A stretch of DNA of 64,000 nt from Hahella sp. KA22 (GTDB lineage Bacteria; Pseudomonadota; Gammaproteobacteria; Pseudomonadales; Oleiphilaceae). Positions 41,764 to 49,203 of this stretch are shown here, piece after piece; within the stretch, counting starts at the first letter, position 1; each line of letters starts with the position of its first letter. The stretch spans positions 4,259,644 to 4,323,643 of the forward strand of contig NZ_CP035490.1 in assembly GCF_004135205.1 (NCBI RefSeq), given 5' to 3'. Position numbers and translations under genes: made by a program. Under the pieces are notes generated by a model that was not told the DNA's origin, did not search any database, and saw only the letters and a list, made by a program, of their open reading frames with translations.

Positions 41764-43611
41764 ATGGCCGCGAATGTGGTTAACATCGACAATCAATATA
41801 GCGAAGCTCTCGATATCTATACGTTTACCGTGCCTTCCGGCGCCTCGGCGGATAATCCCAGCACGATGTACCCGGTTTACACCAAAGTGGACTCCGTCGC
41901 CGCCAATTCCAAGAAGACCTATACCCCCTCCAACCCTCTGGAAAACCTCTCTTTTGCGCGCCAGTCCGACGGCATGCCACTGCTGAATCAGGTCACCAAT
42001 ATCCTGAGCGACACCAATGTCACCATCACTGCTGATGACCTCACCAGCGCACAGAAAGCCTTTGCGTTCTACAAAGCTTACAAAGGCAGTCCGTACAGTC
42101 CCAACGCACTGGCGGTCAACGACATCATTCTGAACAACAGCGACCTGACGCAACAGAACCAGAAGTTGAACCAATGGTTCTCCGACAACAATGTCGGCTT
42201 TGACTACAACACCTTCTCCTCCGTTTCCTATTGGGCGGAAAACGACGTGCGCGCCTGGGCCGGCAGCGAAGGTCTGACCCTCTACTGCTACAACCCACAA
42301 CCGCCGCAACCCATTATTCCGCTGGTGCTGCCGAAAGACAGCAGCGGCCAGATTATTCTCGGCGCTGATGGCAGCGCTCTGTATCAACCCACCAGCGGAA
42401 GCACGGTGGAGCTGACGCTGAGCAAAGGGACGCTGACCTCCAACGGCGCCACCGACACCAGCGGCGTCAATCTCAGCGCGGTGATGCAGGACATGATCAT
42501 GCATGGCGGCGACGCCGGCGTTTACGAACTGTTCTTTACCGGCAAAGTCGATGGCGACGACGTCATTGTCCAGCCCTATCAGGTTCCGCAACTGGCCTGG
42601 TGGATGTCCGCCTATGATCTGGCGTACACCGCCTATACCGCCATTAACATCGTCATGATCAGCCAGACAGTCATTGCGCTGGCGAATAACCTGCCTACGC
42701 TGTTCAACGCATTGAAAACCGGGGGCCAGGCGGTGATCAGCGCCGTCAAATCCGACCTCAGTAACGTCGCACAATGGATATCCAGCAAGTTCACCAGCGC
42801 CGCGGCGGAGAATGGCGATCTGGTGAACGTGGACGTAGACACCGATGTGGACGTGGATGTCGACGTGGACGTAGACACCGACGTGGATACGGATGTGGAT
42901 GTAGACGTAGATATCGATGTGGACATTGACATAGATATCGACGCTCTGGTGGTGGTGGACGTAGATGTGGATATCGATGTAGACATCGATACCGATGTAG
43001 ACACTGTCGTGGACAATGTCGTCGACAACGTGACTGATATCGACACCGACATCGACACCGATATCAATGTCGACAGCTCTGCCCTGGGCTCGCTGGTGAA
43101 GAACATCGGCCAGTCTCTGTGGGCCAATAAAGGCGCTATTTTCAAGTTTGTGCTTAAAAACGCCGCGGTGATGGGTGGCATGACCGCCGCCCAGAAACTG
43201 CTGGGCATGTGGGGCAAAAAGGCCGGCGCCAGCTACGCCGACGAACAGCCTTCCGAAGCGGCCCCACTGGGCCTGCTCATGGATTATATGGAAAACCCCG
43301 CCAACACGATTCAGGAACGCTGGACCACCTTCTCCTACTACGTGGATCAAGGCGCCAGCGCTGACGAACAGAACATGGCGGTATCCGGCATCCTGTCCCT
43401 GAAAAACGACGCCGAGGATCAGGCCTTCAACGCCTGGCGCTGGAGTCAGGACGACGAGAACGCGGCGGTCAACGCCATGGCGCAGTATTCCGCGCAAAGC
43501 GACTGGCCGAAGGCGTACACCACACTCGCCAGCTACACCTATCAGGGAAAAACACTGCCGTTAAAAGTCGGCGCCAGCGTCGCCCTGAAATTCGTCGCCA
43601 AAATTCTTTAA
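41764..43611 (+). CDS. Large protein with Asp-Val/Ile/Thr repeat; operon gene 2
   Basis: A 615-residue protein starting MAANVVNIDNQYSEALDIY with AAGGAGATCC upstream; the in-frame codons before 41764 lack support. The N-terminal part (ITADDLTSAQKAFAFYKAYKGSPYSP, VRAWAGSEGLTLYCYNP) is distantly related to gene 1. Residues about 280-340 include hydrophobic stretches (YTAINIVMISQTVIALANN). Residues about 355-437 alternate Asp with Val, Ile or Thr. The end (FKFVLKNAAVMGGMTAAQKLLGMWG...) is Ala/Gly-rich. No family is recognised. Position directly before the methyltransferase makes it a candidate substrate or partner. Confidence 0.75.
   Translation: MAANVVNIDNQYSEALDIYTFTVPSGASADNPSTMYPVYTKVDSVAANSKKTYTPSNPLENLSFARQSDGMPLLNQVTNILSDTNVTITADDLTSAQKAFAFYKAYKGSPYSPNALAVNDIILNNSDLTQQNQKLNQWFSDNNVGFDYNTFSSVSYWAENDVRAWAGSEGLTLYCYNPQPPQPIIPLVLPKDSSGQIILGADGSALYQPTSGSTVELTLSKGTLTSNGATDTSGVNLSAVMQDMIMHGGDAGVYELFFTGKVDGDDVIVQPYQVPQLAWWMSAYDLAYTAYTAINIVMISQTVIALANNLPTLFNALKTGGQAVISAVKSDLSNVAQWISSKFTSAAAENGDLVNVDVDTDVDVDVDVDVDTDVDTDVDVDVDIDVDIDIDIDALVVVDVDVDIDVDIDTDVDTVVDNVVDNVTDIDTDIDTDINVDSSALGSLVKNIGQSLWANKGAIFKFVLKNAAVMGGMTAAQKLLGMWGKKAGASYADEQPSEAAPLGLLMDYMENPANTIQERWTTFSYYVDQGASADEQNMAVSGILSLKNDAEDQAFNAWRWSQDDENAAVNAMAQYSAQSDWPKAYTTLASYTYQGKTLPLKVGASVALKFVAKIL
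42829..43074 (+). repeat. Codon repeat encoding alternating Asp-Val/Ile/Thr
   Basis: About 82 codons of GAY alternating with GTN, ATY or ACC. It encodes a strictly alternating acidic/branched residue strand, with one Ala-Leu-Val-Val-Val break. Because GAY/GTN pairs read open on both strands, the antisense frame is also long and open. Confidence 0.9.
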
Positions 43612-43624
43612 GGGAGAACAATAC

Positions 43625-45835
43625 ATGGCGAGCGCTTACCCTAAATATGAAGACCATCAGAAGCACTGGGAAGAACTGGCGCAAGGCATCGCTGCGCTGA
43701 GAGACAAAGTCAGGGAGGTGGAAGAAGGCGAAATTCCCGCCGGCTCAAAACAAGGCGAGCTGATCATTCTGGGAACCGGCATCGAGACCATTGGCGTTTC
43801 CGTCGGCGACATCCGCCTCATCGAGGAAGCGGACAAGGTGCTGTACTGTGTGGCCGACCCCGCCACCGTGGTCTGGCTCAAGCAGTTGCGACCGGACTCG
43901 CTGGATCTGTACGTGCTGTACGGAGAAGACAAAGTCCGCTACACCACTTACATGCAGATGACGGAAGCCCAGCTCTACTGGGTGCGGCAGGGACTCAAGG
44001 TCGTAGTGGTGTTCTACGGCCACCCGGGCATATTCGTGTTATCCACTCATCGGGCCATCAAACTGGCGCGGCGGGAGGGCTATAAAGCCACCATGAAGGC
44101 GGGTGTCTGCGCGCTGGACACACTGTGCTCCGACCTGGGCATCGACCCTTGCTACCCTGGCCTGCAGACTCACGAAGCCACCGACTGCCTGATCCGACGC
44201 CGTCAATTGGACGCCAGCCTTCATGTGGTGTTATGGCAGGTCGGCCTGATTGGAGAAATGGGTTATCGCCGGCAAGGATACCTGAATAATAAGTTTTCTT
44301 ATTTCATCCACTGGCTGCAGTCTATTTACGGAGTGGATTATGAAGTCACTCACTACATTGGCTCCCGCTATCCCACCATTGACCCGCTAATCGAAACCTA
44401 TCGCCTCAGCGCGCTGCATGATCCTGAAAATCAGATCAAAATAACAGGCCTGTCCACGTTCTATATTCCGCCCATGCAGGCGGTCCCGACGGACTACCAA
44501 ACCGCCGTCGATCTGGGCGTCATCGAACCCGGGCAAAAATTGCTGACGCCCCGCTCGCCCCTGCGTGAAATCGACCGTTATGGCCCACGGGAAATGAAAG
44601 CCTTCGACGCATTTAAGCGCTTTCGCATCCCCGCTTCCTACAAATGGCAGGATGAAACCGCCGCCAGCCGCTTCCTGATTGAGCTGCGTTTCGATACGCG
44701 CTTGCAGGATCTTTATCGTCGCGATCCCGGCGCCGCGCTGCAGGACCCTCGTTTCAGCTCGTTATCAGATCGTGAGCGGGCGATGCTGGCGTCGCGGGAT
44801 TCCGGCGCCATTCAAATCGCCGCCAAAGGCGCCTATATCCGCTCCCCCGCCACAGAAGCGACGGTGACCGCCTGTCTGACGCAAAAGTCCGTCGCGATGG
44901 AGCTGCTGAAAACACTGGGGGGACAGCCCAAAGCGGAAGCCAGAGCCGCCTTCGAGACCTGGCTAAAATCAAGGAACTATCAGGTTGAGTGGGCGCATTT
45001 GGGCGGGGCCATTGATTTTATCTTCCGCAATAATCTGTTCCCCTGGACCGGGGTTTATATCGAGCCAGAGCAGCAGTTTGCGATAACGATTATCGGCGCC
45101 CGCAAACAGCGTCATAAGAGCGTTATCTACATCAACGATGTCCGTATCCGATCCTTTACTTTTGACTCCGGCGCCATTCGCTGGAAGGCGGGCGGTCAGG
45201 TTCCCCATCACGGCTTTCTGCGCCTGGACGTGGACGCCAGCGGCGCACGCCGGCTGATCGGCAAGATCTGGAGCGACGCCGCCAGCGACGGAGCCCAGTC
45301 CGCTTTTGTCGCCCTGGAAGCCAACCCGGAACGTAAAGCGCTTAGCGCCCAAGCCTGCAGTTTCAGCGGGTGTGACGACATTAGCGCCATCTATGGAGAA
45401 TACGCCGTTCGCACCGACGGACGCTTTTACCGGGACATCAACGAGTTCAATGTGTCGGAGACTGGCTTGACGATCAACCAGCGCATTGTTTCAGAGTTCT
45501 CTTTTAACAGGGGGACGCTGCGCTGGCGCGGCGGCGACAAAGCCTGCTACGAAGGGGAAGCGACCTTTTTGCGTGATCCCATCATCAACTCCATTGAGCT
45601 GTACGGCGCCACCCGCTCTAACGAAGAGGACGGCGTTTTCACCTGCTACGGCTCCTCCATCTCTCCAACGACGCCCGATTATTGCGGACCGACTCTGCCT
45701 GACTGGGCCGCGCGCCACTTGGCGGATATCGCGCGCCATAACAGCCATAAGGGAGGATTGCTGTTATGGCATAAGTGGGAAAAGTTCAATCTCACGACTT
45801 TCATCGTCAATCGCTATTTAACCCATCTTCTTTAA
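43625..45835 (+). CDS. Borosin-type alpha-N-methyltransferase fused to precursor-binding domain and duplicated C-terminal domain
   Basis: A 736-residue protein. Residues about 43-285 closely follow the fungal OphMA methyltransferase: ELIILGTGIETIG, VLYCVADPAT, LYVLYGEDKVRYTTYMQMTE, FYGHPGIFV, STFYIPP. The catalytic Tyr99, Arg105 and Tyr109 (OphMA Tyr66, Arg72, Tyr76) are present. Residues about 345-405 resemble the borosin precursor-like domain (RFLIELRFDTRLQDLYRRDPG, SDRERAMLASRDSGAIQIA). After it, instead of a short hydrophobic core, two related beta-rich blocks follow (FTFDSGAIRWKAGG..., SFNRGTLRWRGGD...). OphMA N-methylates backbone amides of its own C-terminus, using SAM. The substrate here is not evident. 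AAGGGAG is the ribosome binding site. Confidence 0.88.
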   Translation: MASAYPKYEDHQKHWEELAQGIAALRDKVREVEEGEIPAGSKQGELIILGTGIETIGVSVGDIRLIEEADKVLYCVADPATVVWLKQLRPDSLDLYVLYGEDKVRYTTYMQMTEAQLYWVRQGLKVVVVFYGHPGIFVLSTHRAIKLARREGYKATMKAGVCALDTLCSDLGIDPCYPGLQTHEATDCLIRRRQLDASLHVVLWQVGLIGEMGYRRQGYLNNKFSYFIHWLQSIYGVDYEVTHYIGSRYPTIDPLIETYRLSALHDPENQIKITGLSTFYIPPMQAVPTDYQTAVDLGVIEPGQKLLTPRSPLREIDRYGPREMKAFDAFKRFRIPASYKWQDETAASRFLIELRFDTRLQDLYRRDPGAALQDPRFSSLSDRERAMLASRDSGAIQIAAKGAYIRSPATEATVTACLTQKSVAMELLKTLGGQPKAEARAAFETWLKSRNYQVEWAHLGGAIDFIFRNNLFPWTGVYIEPEQQFAITIIGARKQRHKSVIYINDVRIRSFTFDSGAIRWKAGGQVPHHGFLRLDVDASGARRLIGKIWSDAASDGAQSAFVALEANPERKALSAQACSFSGCDDISAIYGEYAVRTDGRFYRDINEFNVSETGLTINQRIVSEFSFNRGTLRWRGGDKACYEGEATFLRDPIINSIELYGATRSNEEDGVFTCYGSSISPTTPDYCGPTLPDWAARHLADIARHNSHKGGLLLWHKWEKFNLTTFIVNRYLTHLL

Positions 45836-45855
45836 TCCTTGAGGAGGAATGCGCC

Positions 45856-47463
45856 TTGAACGCCACACACGAACTCAGCGATCACCTCGAAGCGTCGGAA
45901 AATATCGCCAACGTCAGCCAGTTGGCGGGCGTCGTCGCCAGCCTGCCGCAGAACGCCAGCACCACTCATTACGGGGCGGACGGCAAGCAAATCGCGTCCT
46001 ATTCCAAAACCAGTTACGCCAACCTAAAACTGTCCCCGCAGGGCGACATTCAGGGTGGAACCCTGAGTCATACCGCAACGGACGCCAATGGCAATACGCT
46101 TAACAGCTCCACCCTCGCCTTCGCCAACGGTAATGTCGCCTCGGCCAAAACGCAGATCAACAATCGCTTCGCCAGTGGCGTCGCCAAGCAGGTGGAAGCG
46201 GATTTCGGTAATGTGAAATGGACGCCGGCCACCACCATTCACAGCGGCCAGGTCAAATTCACATCCCGGTGCGGAGATTCTCAAACCCTGCGTAGCGACG
46301 GCTTCGTCACTTACGCCAATGAGCTGATAACGAGCGGATCGTTTCGCCATTACTCGCCGGAGGGACAAGGCGGCGTGGAAGGCTATACGGACATCGACTA
46401 CAGCAACACCAAATTCGTCGGCGACCGCATTATCGGCGGTTACTTCTCCGTCTCCTCCAAGAACGCCGCGCGCGCAGAGAACTCACAATCCAATGTATTC
46501 ATGAACGCCAGCGGCCGCATAGACCAGATTCACACTAAAAATTTCGACCCTGTCTCCGCCGCAATGAAGTCACAGGTTTTGACGGAGTTCCAAAACACCC
46601 AGTTCAACGCCCGTAACGAAATCGACGGCGGTGAAGCCCACTACAGCGTCAGCGATCCCAGCGGAGCCTTGCAGAACAAAACAGTGGTGACCTATCAAAA
46701 CGGCGTCCCGTCAAATACCGTCACGCAAAACTACGCCAACAACCAGGTCCTCAGTAAAGTGGTTTCATCGTACGAAGGCGCGACATTCGACAATGAACTG
46801 CGAGCCATCAACAGCACGGTTCATACCCGGGAATACAACGCAGCGGAAAAGCTGATGTCCATGACGGACGCCAGTTACAACGCCAGCGGAGCGCCCGCCA
46901 AAATTCAAAGCCGCACGCTGGACCCGGACACACAAACGCCGCTGTTTCTGATCGAAACGGACTACGCCAACACACAGTTTAACTACCGCCGCAAACCCAT
47001 TGGCGGTCACGCCAAAATCACCACGACCAACCTGAAGGACGCCAGCTCCATCGAGACCATAAAAACCTTCACCTCGCCCACGGCGGCCACCACAACCAGC
47101 ACAACCAATACAACGGCTCAAGCAGAAGAACTGATGGCCACGCCGACGCAGCCTTCAGCGCCACAGTACCTGACCCACACCAGCACGATGAAAAACGCGG
47201 AGGGCCAAACCACCGCCTATAAGAAAACCATCACGCGCAGCGATGGCTCACTACTTAAAACCGTGATCACCAATGTCACTGACGATAAGCCAACCTCCGT
47301 CGCGGTGACGCTCTACGCCGAGGACGGCAAAACCGTCGCCAAGACTTACGCCATGGACGTCAGCGGAGTGGCCGTCAACGCAGGAAAAGTCAGCGGCGCG
47401 ATGAAAATAACCGCCAAATTTCGCGGCCAGACCCTCAGCAGCGAAAGCACTGTGGAGTTTTGA
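45856..47463 (+). CDS. Repetitive beta-rich protein, operon gene 4
   Basis: A 535-residue protein beginning at TTG (45856) with GAGGAGG eight bases before; the ATG at 45775 would overlap the methyltransferase end. Repeats of about 60-70 residues share a [Y/F]xNxxF...I.GG pattern (YSNTKFVGDRIIGGYFSV, FQNTQFNARNEIDGGEAHYS, YANTQFNYRRKPIGGHAKIT). It is rich in Thr, Ser, Asn and Gly, with almost no Cys. No signal peptide is seen. No family is recognised. It might be a structural or surface partner, or a substrate of the modifying enzymes. The gene lies 20 bp after the methyltransferase. Confidence 0.75.
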   Translation: MNATHELSDHLEASENIANVSQLAGVVASLPQNASTTHYGADGKQIASYSKTSYANLKLSPQGDIQGGTLSHTATDANGNTLNSSTLAFANGNVASAKTQINNRFASGVAKQVEADFGNVKWTPATTIHSGQVKFTSRCGDSQTLRSDGFVTYANELITSGSFRHYSPEGQGGVEGYTDIDYSNTKFVGDRIIGGYFSVSSKNAARAENSQSNVFMNASGRIDQIHTKNFDPVSAAMKSQVLTEFQNTQFNARNEIDGGEAHYSVSDPSGALQNKTVVTYQNGVPSNTVTQNYANNQVLSKVVSSYEGATFDNELRAINSTVHTREYNAAEKLMSMTDASYNASGAPAKIQSRTLDPDTQTPLFLIETDYANTQFNYRRKPIGGHAKITTTNLKDASSIETIKTFTSPTAATTTSTTNTTAQAEELMATPTQPSAPQYLTHTSTMKNAEGQTTAYKKTITRSDGSLLKTVITNVTDDKPTSVAVTLYAEDGKTVAKTYAMDVSGVAVNAGKVSGAMKITAKFRGQTLSSESTVEF

Positions 47464-47467
47464 TCCG

Positions 47468-48109
47468 ATGCTCAGCCGCGCCCTGACACTGACGTACGAT
47501 ACGGAGCAGTATCCGTTCCAGAGAGTATTGTCGCACTATGTCTTTAAAGTGCGGCGACTGGACCAGTTGCATGTGGTGTGGCGGCGACAGAATAACCGGG
47601 ACAAACTGCATTATCAGGACAACATGGCGCTGCGCAGTCTGATGCAGCGCCTGCCTGACGACTCCCCGTTTTATAAGGTGTATCACGCCTGGATCGCCCA
47701 TGTGCTGGCCCCGCTCTACGGCGGCAAGATCAGTTATTCCGCGCATCCGAAAATGCGCGTGCATCTGGCTGGGACCAGCTGCGTGAGCGATTTTCATCGC
47801 GACGCGGACGTGACCGGCAGACTGGATCAGATCAACTGCTACCTCCCCTTCACCGACGTCTTCGAAACCTGCACGGTATGGTGTGAAGAGCGTTACGACA
47901 GCAATATCTACCAGCCACTCACGCTGAAGTATGGAGAGGCCCTGTTATGGGACGGCGGCTTGCTAAAACACGGCACATTCGCCAATCAAACCGATCAGAC
48001 ACGCGTCAGTTGCGATTTCAGGTTCAAAGCGAAGGCGCCTGACAGGGTCCGCCCGCCTTGGAGCGATGTTCTGGCTGATCGCCAGCCATTGACTCAATCT
48101 GAGTTATGA
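47468..48109 (+). CDS. 2OG-Fe(II) oxygenase-like (StrG-like) enzyme, operon gene 5
   Basis: A 213-residue protein that starts four bases after the previous stop, so it is translationally coupled. FHRDADV (His110, Asp112) and LLKHGTFANQTDQTRVSCDF (His168, Arg179) give the HxD...H iron site and a 2-oxoglutarate-binding Arg of the cupin-fold dioxygenases. YSAHPKMRVHLAGT and QINCYLPFTDVFETCTVWCE resemble StrG-type enzymes of antibiotic clusters (from memory). Probably hydroxylates or oxidises the product of the operon. This gene closes the operon and its end overlaps that of the next, convergent gene. Confidence 0.75.
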   Translation: MLSRALTLTYDTEQYPFQRVLSHYVFKVRRLDQLHVVWRRQNNRDKLHYQDNMALRSLMQRLPDDSPFYKVYHAWIAHVLAPLYGGKISYSAHPKMRVHLAGTSCVSDFHRDADVTGRLDQINCYLPFTDVFETCTVWCEERYDSNIYQPLTLKYGEALLWDGGLLKHGTFANQTDQTRVSCDFRFKAKAPDRVRPPWSDVLADRQPLTQSEL

Positions 48110-48394
48110 GCCGTCTTGATTCAGTGTCCTGACCATCTTTTCCAGCAAGACAAGCTCATCGGTGGTCAGGCAATGGTGAGTGATATGATCGTCGCCGCCC
48201 AAATGGCGTTTGAGATTGTCCATCCAGTTTTTGCAGATTCTGATTTGCCGCAGGATATCTTCCGTGAGGGCCTTATCGCTTTCCAAAGCGGAAAGCTGCT
48301 GCATTTTCCCATTTATGCAATTTAACGCTTCATGTTTCTGGCAAGTGACGCCAATTTTGCTCCACGTCTCGTCTATCAATGGGGCGTTGATCAT
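48104..48394 (-). CDS. Small hypothetical protein
   Basis: A 96-residue helical protein starting MINAPLIDETWSKIGVTCQK, with TGAGG upstream. It overlaps the convergent StrG-like gene by 6 bp. No family is recognised. It contains HLGGDDHITHHCLTTDELVLL. It could be a regulator, but this is not supported. Confidence 0.5.
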   Translation of the reverse strand: MINAPLIDETWSKIGVTCQKHEALNCINGKMQQLSALESDKALTEDILRQIRICKNWMDNLKRHLGGDDHITHHCLTTDELVLLEKMVRTLNQDGS

Positions 48395-48473
48395 AAAGGA
48401 CCTCAGCGCATAACGACTACTGGCTCTTTTGGAGCCGCCATTATTGAGTTTTTCGGATAGTGAAAGAAAAAAG

Positions 48474-48511
48474 AGTCTGGCGCAAAACGGATGACGCTGG
48501 CGCGCCAGACT
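48474..48511 (-). terminator. Rho-independent terminator (minus strand)
   Basis: AGTCTGGCGC pairs with GCGCCAGACT; on the minus strand the stem is followed by a T-run (CTTTTTTC). It may end minus-strand transcripts coming from the kinase side. Confidence 0.6.
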
Positions 48512-48683
48512 TGTCCAGGGTTGCGTATCTTCGAGACCTTACTTTAGGGAATTATCAGCGAGGGAGTAATACGGGAGGCTACGGAACTTTTTCGGGAATA
48601 TCTCAGTAGTATTACTGAACGCCTGTGGCGTTTTCCCTCCCAGTACATCTACTGCCTGTCCACCAGGCCCGCCAGCTTACTAC

Positions 48684-48796
48684 GCTTCCTACATCTAATA
48701 TTTCGCCCCTGCTCCGTAGCGCTACGGATATCAGTGTTCATTTTTGCGTAGCGGTACGAATATTCGGGCGGGCGATAAGAGTATATTGTAGGAAGC
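48684..48796. repeat. 113-bp imperfect inverted repeat
   Basis: GCTTCCTACA at the left (48684) pairs with TGTAGGAAGC at the right (ending 48796); inner blocks TCGCCC / GGGCGA also pair, and CCGTAGCGCTACGG (48714-48727) is a perfect palindrome. It may fold as a long stem in RNA or a cruciform in DNA. The 48847 gene lies 50 bp beyond. No other gene is found between 48395 and 48846. Confidence 0.6.
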
Positions 48797-48846
48797 ATTG
48801 CAATTCGGCATACACTGATCGCTCTGAAGTAGGAGGAAAACACCCC

Positions 48847-49173
48847 TTGTACATCAACTATTCGATTTTGACTGCTGGAATACAGAACTCCGGCGCCGCC
48901 CTGATCCATACCCAGCAAAACGCGTCTCGTCTGGGCGCCATTCTTGATATTTCCATCGGACGTATCGTGGAGGACTCAGGGAAGCGCAATGAATTTTCAA
49001 TCGCCAAAAAGGCAGTAGAAGTTCGGCGCTGGTATGACGTTGCGTCCCGTAATTCAGACGTGACGCAGATGCAGCGCTTTGTCGAAGAGCGTCTGCAGGA
49101 AGAAAACTATCCCAAAAACAGCTTATTCAAGAAGTGGGCGATGCAGTATTTTCAGCTGTACCAGGCCCATTGA
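48847..49173 (+). CDS. Small hypothetical protein with TTG start
   Basis: A 108-residue protein (M)YINYSILTAGIQNSGAALIH; AGGAGG ten bases before the TTG at 48847 decides the start, since longer frames have no ribosome binding site. It contains GAILDISIGRIVEDSGKRNEF. No known family is recognised. It has no partner. It is followed by the minus-strand kinase gene, whose 3' end is 30 bp away. Confidence 0.6.
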   Translation: MYINYSILTAGIQNSGAALIHTQQNASRLGAILDISIGRIVEDSGKRNEFSIAKKAVEVRRWYDVASRNSDVTQMQRFVEERLQEENYPKNSLFKKWAMQYFQLYQAH

Positions 49174-49203
49174 TAACGCGTCATACGCGCCCGTCGCAGA
49201 CGG

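Noticed and set aside
41644-43497. 617-codon open frame on the minus strand across operon gene 2
   Set aside because: It is antisense to a gene with a good ribosome binding site; it stays open because the GAY/GTN repeat has no stop on either strand. Its translation is low-complexity and matches nothing.
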